Shown here piece after piece: positions 1 through 7,787 of a stretch of 64,000 nt of DNA; within the stretch, counting starts at the first letter, position 1, and every line of letters starts with the position of its first letter. Both the position numbers and the translations under genes were made by a program. The notes under the pieces were generated by a model that was not told where the DNA came from, did not search any database, and saw only the letters and a program-made list of their open reading frames with translations. Location: assembly GCA_033764775.1 (NCBI GenBank), contig JANRIQ010000004.1, forward strand, positions 47,583-111,582, written 5' to 3'. This DNA is from JAWXCE01 sp033764775 (GTDB lineage Bacteria > Pseudomonadota > Alphaproteobacteria > Rhizobiales > Rhodomicrobiaceae).

Positions 1-531
1 GTGCGCATCGCCTGGGAGGATGACACCGGTTTCGCCGACGGGCTGCTCAACCCGAAGCCGGAGCACCCGGTTTACAAATCCTCGCGCGATGTGAAGCTTG
101 AGCTGTTCAAGACGTTCATCACTGGGCTGCAGCACCTGCGTGACGTGAAGCTCGCGCGCGTGCTCGCCGACAATCCGCAGAACGCGCAACCGAAACGCGC
201 GCCCTATTGGCGTAGCGGCCTGACGCTCAAGGTGATGCAGGCGAACATCGAAGCGCTGGAGACGTACTTTAACCGGGGCGGCTATTTCGAGCTTCTCAGC
301 AAACTCGCGCCGGGCGTGGAGAAATCCGTGGCGCTCGATCTGGCGGAGATGCGCAAAAACGTGCAGGCCCTGGGCGCCGCGCCGGTCGAGATGGTTGTGA
401 AAAGCAAGGACGGCTGGGGGCGTCTCAATAGCGTGCTGTTCGAGCTTGTCACCGTGCAGCAAACCGGCGGCGGGGCCATCGCGCGGGCCTCCAACATCTC
501 CATCGGCTTCAACGCGCTGGACGGCGACTGA
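1..531 (+). CDS. Imelysin family protein, C-terminal part (partial)
   Basis: The 176 visible residues look like the C-terminal half of an imelysin (peptidase M75-like, IrpA/EfeO-related) periplasmic protein, which is linked to iron uptake in proteobacteria. The segment with GLLNPKPEHPVYKS, GLQHLRDVKL and WRSGLTLKV is typical of the second helical bundle. The family is usually about 350-430 aa, so the N-terminus, signal peptide and the GxHxxE motif must lie before the window. The reading frame is open to base 1, and the GTG there need not be the start. The stop overlaps the start of the DUF1513 gene by one base (TGATG), so the two are translationally coupled. Imelysin plus DUF1513 is a recurrent iron-associated pairing, which supports the call. 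Confidence 0.8.
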   Translation: MRIAWEDDTGFADGLLNPKPEHPVYKSSRDVKLELFKTFITGLQHLRDVKLARVLADNPQNAQPKRAPYWRSGLTLKVMQANIEALETYFNRGGYFELLSKLAPGVEKSVALDLAEMRKNVQALGAAPVEMVVKSKDGWGRLNSVLFELVTVQQTGGGAIARASNISIGFNALDGD

Positions 532-1613
532 TGCGACGGCGCGACGTTCTCATCGGGCTATCCGCCGGCTTCGTCGCGGCCCTCCGGGCGCCTTTGGCGA
601 TCGCCGCGGAAGACGAGCTTTTCGCCGCAGCATGCAAGCTCGCCGATGGGTCGTTCGCCGCCATTTTTTACAGCGCCGAGCGCGGACGCACGCACACGCT
701 GCCGCTCCCCGGGCGCGGGCACGACGTGGCGCAACGCCCCGGCTCGCCCGAATGCGTGGCCATCGCCCGCAGGCCGGGCCGTTTCGCCGCCGCGTTCGCC
801 GCCGGGCGGGAGCCGGTATGGTTCGCCTCCGCGCCTGGGCGGCATTTTTACGGGCATGGGGCGTTTTCGTCGGACGGCAGGCTGTTTTTCACCAGCGAGA
901 ACGATTATGAAAACGCGCGCGGGGTCATCGGCGTGCGCGACGCAAGCGCCGGCTATCGCCAGATCGGCGAGTTTTCATCGCATGGCGTCGATCCGCACGA
1001 CGTGCTGGTGACGCCGGACGGCCGTCGGCTTGTCATCGCCAATGGCGGGATCGCCACCCACCCGGACAGCGGGCGCGCAGCGCTCAACGCCAGCCACATG
1101 GAGGCGTCGCTCGTCTATCTGGATGCGCGCACGGGCGACCTGGTTGAAAAAATCGTTTTGCCGCCGGCGCTGCAGAAGCTGTCGATTCGGCACCTGGCCA
1201 TCGCCGGAGATCGCGCCGTGTTCGGTTGCCAATATGAAGGGGCGGGCGAGGACGCGCCGCCGCTCGTCGGCTTTCATCGCCTCGGCGAGGAGCCGCGCCT
1301 CGTCACGGCGGGGCCTGCTCAGGCGTCGCTGCGCAACTATGTGGGGTCGATCGCGGCGGACGCGTCGGGCGACATCATCGCCGCGTCGAGCCCGCGCGGC
1401 GGCGTTGCGGCGTTCTGGGATGCGAGGTCGTTTCGGTTTCTCGGCGCCAGGCCGCTGGAGGACGTATGCGGGGCGGCGCCCGCCCATCGCGGGTTTATGA
1501 TCACCAGCGGAACGGGCGCGGCGGAGCGGATCGACGCGCGCACGATCGCGGCGTTGGCCACGCGTCAGGACGACTTCGCGTGGGACAACCACCTGACTGC
1601 GCTGACCGTGTGA
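531..1613 (+). CDS. DUF1513 domain protein, Tat-type signal, imelysin partner
   Basis: This 360-aa protein begins MRRRDVLIG followed by a hydrophobic stretch ending near AIAAED, which reads as a twin-arginine signal peptide. The body is a beta-propeller-like protein: GHGAFSSDGRLFFTSEND and SHGVDPHDVLVTPDG are the kind of motifs seen in DUF1513 proteins, which export to the periplasm and usually close imelysin operons. The biochemical role is unknown. Its start codon overlaps the imelysin stop, and a strong hairpin follows the stop after about 10 bases, so this gene ends the operon. The family name rests on motif appearance and context, not on a search. Confidence 0.78.
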   Translation: MRRRDVLIGLSAGFVAALRAPLAIAAEDELFAAACKLADGSFAAIFYSAERGRTHTLPLPGRGHDVAQRPGSPECVAIARRPGRFAAAFAAGREPVWFASAPGRHFYGHGAFSSDGRLFFTSENDYENARGVIGVRDASAGYRQIGEFSSHGVDPHDVLVTPDGRRLVIANGGIATHPDSGRAALNASHMEASLVYLDARTGDLVEKIVLPPALQKLSIRHLAIAGDRAVFGCQYEGAGEDAPPLVGFHRLGEEPRLVTAGPAQASLRNYVGSIAADASGDIIAASSPRGGVAAFWDARSFRFLGARPLEDVCGAAPAHRGFMITSGTGAAERIDARTIAALATRQDDFAWDNHLTALTV

Positions 1614-1624
1614 AAGAGGGGGGG

Positions 1625-1677
1625 AGAGGCGCTTTCCGGCGGGGGTTGAGGGGGCAACAGACCGGAAAAGCGCCTCT
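1625..1677 (+). terminator. Hairpin terminator of the imelysin/DUF1513 operon
   Basis: An inverted repeat of 15 bases (1625-1639) and 16 bases (1662-1677) pairs almost perfectly, with one bulged T, around a 22-base loop. It starts 12 bases after the DUF1513 stop. The 3' arm is followed by CTTTGGGG rather than a long T-run, so termination efficiency is uncertain. Confidence 0.6.
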
Positions 1678-2065
1678 CTTTGGGGAATGCAAGGCAGGCT
1701 GGGCGGGCCTGTAATCGAGGACGAGGCTTTAGGCCCCGCCCTCAGTCCAATATCCGTTTGCGAAACGCTTGTCCGAGGTGAAGACAAACGCAACCAACTG
1801 ACTAAATCACATCAACCTTAGCCCATGACGTTTCGAAGCGGGGGACTTACTCGACGCCACAGACGCAACTGAAAAGGCTTGAAGCCATATCCATCGGCTT
1901 CGAGCATCAGGCCAATCAACGCCGTCCTGATGTTGCAAACATGACTCTCGGTTGCGACAAAATTAAGGCGGCGAAATTAATGAATTGACAGTTACCCACA
2001 AGCCACTTTAGCGCGGCCCTGATCGCGTCAGCAAATCGTCATGCGCCTGATGTAGGAAGCCGAAG
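1678..2065. other. Non-coding stretch upstream of phnG
   Basis: No convincing gene in these 388 bases. A possible promoter for the phn genes has a perfect -35 box TTGACA at 1985-1990 and a weak -10 TTAGCG at 2008-2013 with 17-base spacing. I looked for a Pho box (paired CTGTCAT) and did not find one. A divergent phnF regulator gene, common beside phnG, is absent here. Confidence 0.35.
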
Positions 2066-2536
2066 ATGACCTTAACACCTTCACCCGAGGCGACGGACGG
2101 GCTGCGGCGCTGGTGGATCGGCGTTCTCGCCCGGGCCGACGCGGACGCCCTGCGCGCCGCAATGGCCGTTTGCGGCCCCCTTCCCCCAGTCGACACGCTG
2201 CGGGCGGCCGAGCCGGGCCTCATCATGGTGCGCGGGCGGATGGGCGGCGACGGCGGGGCGTTCAATCTCGGCGAAATGACGGTGACGCGCTGCTCGGTCG
2301 TCGTCGCCGGATTCACCGGCCACGCCATGGTCAGCGGACGCGACGCGGAGCGCGCGCGCAACGCGGCTGTTATGGACGCGCTGCTGCAGGACGCGGCGCG
2401 CCGCGACGCACTCATCGAGCAGGTCGTGCGGCCTTTGGCGGCGGCCGAGGCGGAGCGGCGCGAGGCGCGAGCGCGGGCGGCGGCGGCCACGAGGGTGGAT
2501 TTTTTCACGGTCGCGCGCGGAGAAGACCCGGCATGA
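2066..2536 (+). CDS. phnG: C-P lyase subunit PhnG
   Basis: A 156-aa protein, the usual PhnG length. PhnG is a structural subunit of the carbon-phosphorus lyase core complex (PhnG2H2I2J2), which transfers phosphonates to the ribose of ATP and breaks the C-P bond. Family features are the N-terminal RRWWIGVLARA and the central GMR-like region with GEMTVTRCSVV and GHAMVSGRD, where E. coli PhnG has TRCVV and G.AYV.GRD. The ATG at 2066 follows a weak purine-rich site. The stop overlaps the phnH start in an ATGA, as expected in a phn operon. Confidence 0.92.
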   Translation: MTLTPSPEATDGLRRWWIGVLARADADALRAAMAVCGPLPPVDTLRAAEPGLIMVRGRMGGDGGAFNLGEMTVTRCSVVVAGFTGHAMVSGRDAERARNAAVMDALLQDAARRDALIEQVVRPLAAAEAERREARARAAAATRVDFFTVARGEDPA

Positions 2537-3108
2537 GCGCGGTCGCGAAAGGCTTCGCCAACCCCGTGCTCGACGCGCAGGCTGTGTTCCGCGCGGCTCT
2601 CAGCGCCATGGCCGAACCCGGCCGCGTTTTTCCATGCGCCAGTCTCCCCGATGCGCCGCTGCATCCGGTGATTGCCGCCGTCGCGCTCGCGCTCATCGAC
2701 TATGAGACGCCCTATGCGTTCATTGGCGGCGACGCGGAGGCGTTTTTAAGCTTTCACACTGGCGCGCCGCGCGTCGAGCCTCAGGCCGCCGCCTTCGTGT
2801 TTGCGCCCGCCAACGGCTTCGACGCCGCGCTGTGGCGGCGCCTGCCGCACGGCTCGCCGGAGTATCCGGATCGGTCGGCCACGGTTGTCCTGGAGGCGGG
2901 TCGTTTCGGCGAGGGCTTCGCCGTCGAGTTGTCGGGCCCCGGCCTGTGCGAGCCTCGGCGGTTCGCAGCATCCGCCCTCGACGCGGCGTTCTGGGCGATC
3001 GCGGCGGAGAACGCAGGGCTGTATCCGCTTGGGGTGGACTTTATCTTCTGCAGCGTGGGCGAGATCGCCGCGCTGCCGCGCTCGACACGGCTACGGGAGC
3101 TTGGCTGA
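2533..3108 (+). CDS. phnH: C-P lyase subunit PhnH
   Basis: The ATG at 2533 lies inside the phnG stop (ATGA overlap) and gives a 191-aa product, the normal PhnH length. It begins MSAVAKGFANPVLDAQ, then FRAALSAMAEPGRV, the conserved N-terminal signature (E. coli has FRRLLKAMSEPGVI-like sequence). PhnH resembles a degenerate PLP-enzyme fold and serves as a subunit of the C-P lyase core complex. The C-terminal GVDFIFCSVGEIAALPRSTR is typical. The frame remains open upstream of 2533, but that part is a shadow of phnG. It overlaps phnI by one base. Confidence 0.92.
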   Translation: MSAVAKGFANPVLDAQAVFRAALSAMAEPGRVFPCASLPDAPLHPVIAAVALALIDYETPYAFIGGDAEAFLSFHTGAPRVEPQAAAFVFAPANGFDAALWRRLPHGSPEYPDRSATVVLEAGRFGEGFAVELSGPGLCEPRRFAASALDAAFWAIAAENAGLYPLGVDFIFCSVGEIAALPRSTRLRELG

Positions 3109-4244
3109 TGTATGTGGCGGTGAAAGGCGGCGAGAAGGCGATTGCGGCGGCGCACGAGTTGCTGGCGCGGGAGCGGCGCGGCGATCCGGCCGTACCCGAA
3201 ATCGGCGTGGATCAGATCGCGCAGCAGCTCACCCTCGCCGTCGATCGCGTCATGGCGGAAGGCTCGCTCTACGACCGTGATCTGGCCGCGCTCGCCGTCA
3301 AACAGGCGCGCGGCGACCTGATCGAGGCGATTTTTCTCGTCCGCGCCTACCGCACCACCCTGCCGCGCTTCGGCTATTCCGAGCCGGTGGATACAAGCCG
3401 AATGGCGGTCATCCGGCGCGTGTCGGCGACCTTCAAGGATTTGCCCGGCGGGCAGGTGCTGGGGCCCACATTCGATTACACGCACCGACTGCTAGACTTC
3501 TCCCTCTCCCAAGGGGAGAAGGCCGGGGTGAGGGGAAACGACGTGAACGAAAGTCTGCAACCCCCTAACCCTGTCCCTCTCCCGCCGGGAAAGGGAACGG
3601 TCGCACGTGGCGATAGTGATATAACGCCGCGCATGTTCGACATCCTGCGCGCCGAGGGGCTGGTCGAAGGGCCGGGCGGCGACCGCGACGCAACGCCCGG
3701 CGACATCACCCGCGAACCGCTCGACTTCCCCGCCTCTCGAGACCTGCGCCTGCAAACGCTCGCGCGGGGCGACGAGGGCTTTCTGCTTGCGCTTGGCTAC
3801 TCCACGCAGCGCGGCTATGGACGCACGCATCCGTTCGCTGGCGAAATCCGCATCGGCGAGGTCATGGTCGAGGCGTTCATGCCGGAACTCGGTTTCGCAA
3901 TCGAGATCGCCGCGATCACGCTGACCGAATGCGAGATGGTGAACCAGTTCCACGGCTCGAAGACCGAGCCGCCCACATTCACGCGCGGCTACGGCCTCGT
4001 TTTCGGCCAACTTGAGCGCAAGGCGATGTCGATGGCGCTTGTTGACCGCTCGTTGCGCGCGCGTGAGCTTGGCGAGGAGACCGGCGTGCCCGCGCAGGAC
4101 GAGGAGTTCGTGCTCGCCCACTGCGACAACATCCAGGCGACCGGGTTCGTGGAGCACCTGAAGCTGCCGCATTATGTGGACTTCCAGTCAGAGCTTGACC
4201 TCGTCCGCCGCATGCGTTCCGCTGCGCAGGAGGCCGCCGAATGA
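3108..4244 (+). CDS. phnI: C-P lyase subunit PhnI with an in-frame repeat insertion
   Basis: The ATG at 3108 (TGATG overlap with phnH) gives 378 aa starting MYVAVKGGEKAIAAAHELL, nearly the E. coli PhnI start. PhnI is the nucleosidase subunit that swaps the adenine of ATP for phosphonate. Conserved blocks LAVDRVMAEGSLYDRDLAALA, GPTFDYTHRLLDF, GDEGFLLALGYSTQRGYGR-type sequence and HADN-like HCDNIQATGFVEHLKLPHYVDFQ are all intact. Between LLDF and the helix MFDILRAEGL there are about 20 more residues than in E. coli PhnI as I recall it, rich in G, P and K. This surplus is encoded by a palindromic element at 3501-3596 that keeps frame. The site is a naturally variable loop, so the enzyme may still work. 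Confidence 0.9.
   Translation: MYVAVKGGEKAIAAAHELLARERRGDPAVPEIGVDQIAQQLTLAVDRVMAEGSLYDRDLAALAVKQARGDLIEAIFLVRAYRTTLPRFGYSEPVDTSRMAVIRRVSATFKDLPGGQVLGPTFDYTHRLLDFSLSQGEKAGVRGNDVNESLQPPNPVPLPPGKGTVARGDSDITPRMFDILRAEGLVEGPGGDRDATPGDITREPLDFPASRDLRLQTLARGDEGFLLALGYSTQRGYGRTHPFAGEIRIGEVMVEAFMPELGFAIEIAAITLTECEMVNQFHGSKTEPPTFTRGYGLVFGQLERKAMSMALVDRSLRARELGEETGVPAQDEEFVLAHCDNIQATGFVEHLKLPHYVDFQSELDLVRRMRSAAQEAAE
3501..3596. repeat. REP/RPE-like palindromic element inside phnI
   Basis: Two 35-base arms, 3501-3535 and 3562-3596, are inverted copies matching at about 27 of 35 positions, separated by 26 bases. Each arm itself carries a short CTCCC...GGGAG dyad and the motif GGGGTGAGGGG. This is the look of the intergenic CCCTCTCCC...GGGGAGAGGG repeats that are scattered through many proteobacterial genomes. 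The 96-base length is a multiple of three, and the element is read through as part of PhnI. Confidence 0.8.
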
Positions 4245-5080
4245 CCGCGCAGAACTACAACTTCGCCTATCTCGACGAGCAGACGAAGCGCATGATCCGC
4301 CGCGCCATCCTCAAGGCCGTCGCCGTGCCGGGGTATCAGGCGCCGTTCGCCAGCCGCGAGATGCCGATGCCCTACGGCTGGGGCACTGGGGGCGTGCAGG
4401 TGACAGCCGCCGTGCTCGGCCCCGCCGACGTGCTGAAGGTCATCGACCAAGGCGCGGACGACACGACGAACGCGGTCTCCATTCGCAAGTTTTTCGAGAA
4501 AACCGCGGGCGTCGCGACCACCACGCACACAGGCGAAGCGACCGTAATTCAGACGCGCCACCGCATCCCCGAGGAGCCGCTGAAGGCGGGACAAATCATC
4601 GTCTTTCAGGTGCCGATCCCCGAGCCCTTGCGCTTTCTTGAGCCGCGCGAGACCGAGACGCGAAAGATGCACGCGCTTTCGGAGTACGGCCTGATGCATG
4701 TGAAGCTGTATGAGGACATCACGCGGCACGGCCATATCGCGACGACCTACGCCTACCCGGTGATTGTGAACGGCCGCTACCTGATGGACCCATCGCCGAT
4801 CCCGAAATTCGATAACCCGAAGCTGCACATGAGCGCGGCGCTGATGCTGTTCGGCGCGGGGCGCGAAAAGCGCATCTACGCGCTGCCGCCGTGGACGGAG
4901 GTGCGCTCGGTGGATTTCGAGGATCATCCGTTCGAGGCGTCGAAGGCCGAGGGCGCATGCGCGCTGTGCGGTTCGGAGACCAGTTTTCTAGACGAGATCG
5001 TGACTGGCGACGGCGGCGAGCGCATGTTCGCGTGCTCGGACACCGATTGGTGCGAGCGCCAGCGCCACACTTTAAGTTGA
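4241..5080 (+). CDS. phnJ: Alpha-D-ribose 1-methylphosphonate 5-phosphate C-P lyase PhnJ
   Basis: A 279-aa protein, essentially the size of E. coli PhnJ (281). PhnJ is the radical SAM subunit that cleaves the C-P bond. The C-terminal cysteines are in place: Cys240 and Cys243 (CALC), Cys265 after 21 residues, and Cys271, matching the CX2CX21C cluster motif plus the thiyl-radical cysteine. The N-terminus (NYNFAYLDEQTKRMIRRAILKA) and PMPYGWGTGG are family signatures. It overlaps phnI by four bases (ATGA). Unusually, phnK, phnL and phnM do not follow: the next gene is a ParA-like ATPase and the base composition becomes visibly less GC-rich. Confidence 0.95.
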   Translation: MTAQNYNFAYLDEQTKRMIRRAILKAVAVPGYQAPFASREMPMPYGWGTGGVQVTAAVLGPADVLKVIDQGADDTTNAVSIRKFFEKTAGVATTTHTGEATVIQTRHRIPEEPLKAGQIIVFQVPIPEPLRFLEPRETETRKMHALSEYGLMHVKLYEDITRHGHIATTYAYPVIVNGRYLMDPSPIPKFDNPKLHMSAALMLFGAGREKRIYALPPWTEVRSVDFEDHPFEASKAEGACALCGSETSFLDEIVTGDGGERMFACSDTDWCERQRHTLS

Positions 5081-5165
5081 ATCTTTTGCGCTGCGACGCT
5101 TCGACTTGACCTCCGTCAGTAAAGGTTTTTCCTCAGGCAATAATCGTTTTGCGTTGAGGGGGAAA

Positions 5166-6320
5166 ATGCTGGATTGGCTGCAAAGGATAGTTAACGGGGT
5201 CGCCGCCGAGCTGTCGCTTGAGAAGATTGTTATCGGCGTAACAGCGTCGGTTCTGGTCTATCTGATCGTGAAGTTTCTGCGAAGATTGTATCGCTACGTC
5301 GTTTTGGTGATTTGGCCGAACGGCAAAGCTCAAGCGCGCATCGACGCGGCGCTCGCGGCGGTTGCGGCGGACAGTCCCGGCGTATGGCTGTCCAACCGCC
5401 CGGCAAAACCGAAAGACGGGTACGCTCAACGCCTCTCGCGCAGCGGTGTCCGGATTATCACGGTGGCGAACCTGAAAGGCGGCGTGGGGAAAACGACGGT
5501 TGCAGCCAACCTCGCCGCCCATTACGCGATCGCCAACCCGAATGAACGGGTGATGCTCATCGACCTCGATTTTCAGGGTTCGCTTTCGGCCACTATGCTG
5601 GAACCGGGGCGCCGCCGTCCGAAGCTGCCCGCAGATTTTTCCAAAGCAAGTCAGCTGATCGGCGACAAAAACCGGACCACAATCGACGGATGCGCAGAGC
5701 GAGTGCACTTACCGCTCAACCCCGCCGCGCACCTAGACGGCGTGCCTGCGTTTTACGACCTGGCCCGGACAGAGAACCGCATTCTGGTCGAGTGGCTGCT
5801 TGGATGTTACGATACGGACATGCGGTATTGGCTGGCGGAGATTTTGCTAGCTTCGAGCTATGACAAAATCATTATCGACGCGCCGCCTCGGCTCTTGTCG
5901 GGTTGTGTGCAAGCCCTATGCGCCAGCCATTTTGTGCTTGTGCCAACAATCTTGGATCAAGTTTGTGTTGAAGCGGTGGATGCGTTTCTCGGGCAGCTTT
6001 ATGATCACCGAGAGATATGGCCCATCATGAAGGTTGCGGGCGTAATCCCAACGATTACTAGCGCAAATTTCGACCGGATCGCTGAACGAGATGCTTTAGC
6101 CGAGTTGCGCGACGTGATTGCAAAAAGCGCTTTGAGAACTCAACTTTTACCTCAGGCGGCTTTTGTTCGGGATAACAAGTTGCTCAGCGAGGCGGCGGGT
6201 CAGAGAATCGCTTACGCATCCGAGCGAGCGGATCAGGCGCATCGAGATTTACGCGCGAATTTTGCCGCATTGGCGGACGCAATCGAGCGCAGCATTCGAG
6301 GAGACCGGTTTGATGAATAG
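5166..6320 (+). CDS. Membrane-anchored ParA/MinD-type ATPase
   Basis: A 384-aa protein from the ATG at 5166, which has a GAGGGG ribosome site just upstream; a TTG at 5106 would add 20 residues. Residues about 18-50 form one or two hydrophobic segments followed by basic residues, so the protein is probably anchored in the inner membrane. From residue 95 it is a deviant Walker ATPase: KGGVGKTT at 104-111, LIDLDFQG around 132-138 and the IIIDAPP switch at 235-241. ParA proteins pattern plasmids, chromosomes or large complexes by ATP-dependent dimer switching. It overlaps the next gene by eight bases, so the two form a unit. The cargo is unknown. Classic parB genes and parS sites were not seen nearby. 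Confidence 0.8.
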   Translation: MLDWLQRIVNGVAAELSLEKIVIGVTASVLVYLIVKFLRRLYRYVVLVIWPNGKAQARIDAALAAVAADSPGVWLSNRPAKPKDGYAQRLSRSGVRIITVANLKGGVGKTTVAANLAAHYAIANPNERVMLIDLDFQGSLSATMLEPGRRRPKLPADFSKASQLIGDKNRTTIDGCAERVHLPLNPAAHLDGVPAFYDLARTENRILVEWLLGCYDTDMRYWLAEILLASSYDKIIIDAPPRLLSGCVQALCASHFVLVPTILDQVCVEAVDAFLGQLYDHREIWPIMKVAGVIPTITSANFDRIAERDALAELRDVIAKSALRTQLLPQAAFVRDNKLLSEAAGQRIAYASERADQAHRDLRANFAALADAIERSIRGDRFDE

Positions 6321-6918
6321 CAAACAGTTCGCCACACGGGTTGACCAGGTTGCCAAAGCGTTCGCGAAGGCGGGGGTCGCGAATCATGCGCGCGTTTTGC
6401 TCTCGATTGCGGACTTCCTGCGCGAAATCGACGGCATCGCCGTGCAAAGTTTGCCGAAGCAGACCGTTGGTCCGTTCGAAGATCACAACGACACGGACGG
6501 TCCGACCGGAGCAGAAGCCGCCTCGGCCTGCGCGGCCGCGTTGCATCTCTGCGAAGCCCTGGAGGCGAAGAAAGCCGTCGCCGCAGATTTCAGCGCGCTG
6601 TCGGCGTTCTTCTCTGCGCACCGCGGCGCAAACATTGAGCAGCTTAAGGCCGCGCTAAAGGTCGATATTGTTGATCAGTACGCGCGCAATCTGAACGCAG
6701 CTCTGGGCGATCCAAGCTTTGACGCCATATTCGCTATGCTCAGCAGCGACAAGCGTGTCAGACAGGCGGAAGCGGCGGCGATCGCGTCGGTCGTCGTCGC
6801 GCCCACGGCTAAAAGCGCGAAGAAAGCCGACTCGTTGCGCCGCATCAAGGCTCGCCACGATAACCGCTTGGATTCGCTTCACAAGCGCGAGTTGTTGCGG
6901 GACAAATCGGCGGCCTAA
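6313..6918 (+). CDS. Unknown protein, partner of the ParA-like ATPase
   Basis: The ATG at 6313 overlaps the end of the ATPase gene by eight bases and gives a 201-aa protein that I do not recognise. It reads as mostly alpha-helical, with no signal peptide or membrane segment: an N-terminal helical region (FATRVDQVAKAFAKAG), an acidic linker around residues 50-65, an alanine-rich middle and a strongly basic tail (KSAKKADSLRRIKARH, LHKRELLRDKS) that could bind nucleic acid or acidic membrane lipid. The tight overlap implies a shared function with the ATPase, for instance as its activator or cargo adaptor. That is inference. The gene ends tail-to-tail with the rhomboid gene, overlapping four bases. 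Confidence 0.7.
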   Translation: MNSKQFATRVDQVAKAFAKAGVANHARVLLSIADFLREIDGIAVQSLPKQTVGPFEDHNDTDGPTGAEAASACAAALHLCEALEAKKAVAADFSALSAFFSAHRGANIEQLKAALKVDIVDQYARNLNAALGDPSFDAIFAMLSSDKRVRQAEAAAIASVVVAPTAKSAKKADSLRRIKARHDNRLDSLHKRELLRDKSAA

Positions 6919-7556
6919 GCCGCCGCCGCCCGCCGCGCGAAGAAAAGCGCCAGCACGAACCCGGCCACGAACCCGCCGATATGCGCCATGTAGGCGACGC
7001 CCCCCACGTCCTCCGTCTGCGACAGCGCGCCGAGAATGCCCGTGAACTGCAGCACGAACCACAGCCCGATGGCTATGATCGCAGGCAGGTAAATCACGCC
7101 AACCTGGGTCAGCAGCCGCACCTTTCCGTGCGGGAACAGGAGGATGTAGGCACCGAGCACGCCTGCTATGGCGCCTGACGCGCCCACATTCGGGATGTTC
7201 GAGCCCGGGTTGAACGCGGTTTGCGCGGCGATCGCGGCTAGGCCCGTCGCGATATAGAACAGGGCGTAGCCGAAATGCCCCAGCCTGTCCTCGATGTTGT
7301 CGCCGAAAGTCCAGAGATAGACCATGTTGCCGAGGATGTGCGCGATCCCGCCATGCATGAACATGGACGAGATGAGCGTCGCCGCCTCCGCGCCCGGATT
7401 GCCCAAAAATTCGCGCGGGATATAGGCCCATTCGCGCGTGAACTGTTCGCCGCCTTGAAGCTGCAGCACGAACACGCCGATGTTGATGGCGATGAAGAGA
7501 TAGGTGACGAATGGAAAACTTTGTCGGGTGGAGTTGTCGTCGCCGATGGGGATCAT
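6915..7556 (-). CDS. Rhomboid family intramembrane serine protease
   Basis: A 213-aa polytopic membrane protein with about six hydrophobic segments. The rhomboid catalytic dyad is visible: Ser128 in GASGAIAG and His192 in AHIGGFVAG. The HGGIAHILGNM motif (His68, Asn77) builds the oxyanion site. Rhomboids cut single-pass membrane proteins inside the bilayer. The N-terminus PIGDDNSTRQSFPFVTYLFI is usual for short proteobacterial homologues without a cytoplasmic domain. It starts 231 bases from the divergent DedA gene and shares no operon. Confidence 0.9.
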   Translation of the reverse strand: MIPIGDDNSTRQSFPFVTYLFIAINIGVFVLQLQGGEQFTREWAYIPREFLGNPGAEAATLISSMFMHGGIAHILGNMVYLWTFGDNIEDRLGHFGYALFYIATGLAAIAAQTAFNPGSNIPNVGASGAIAGVLGAYILLFPHGKVRLLTQVGVIYLPAIIAIGLWFVLQFTGILGALSQTEDVGGVAYMAHIGGFVAGFVLALFFARRAAAA

Positions 7557-7787
7557 GAATTCGTCCTCGCAAAATGCTTAAAGCCGGCGTGCCGCCCCAT
7601 AACGTGCGGACGCCGCGACGGTTTCCTTCAGCCGCAGGCGATCCGCGATGCGAGGCGGGCGTTTCGCGTCGCCCTCACGCGGAGCACCCACGCGGCGCCG
7701 TCTCGCCTCAGCCCCCGACGGCGGAAAGTATCATGAAACAATTTTCATAAACACCTGTTACGGGCGGGTGTCGTCGAGGGGAAATCC

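Noticed and set aside
1900..2065. Pho box controlling phnGHIJ
   Set aside because: No pair of CTGTCAT-like half-sites at 11-base spacing could be found.
5106..5165. TTG start for the ParA-like ATPase
   Set aside because: The ATG at 5166 has a much better ribosome site (GAGGGG) and directly precedes the amphipathic and membrane segment.
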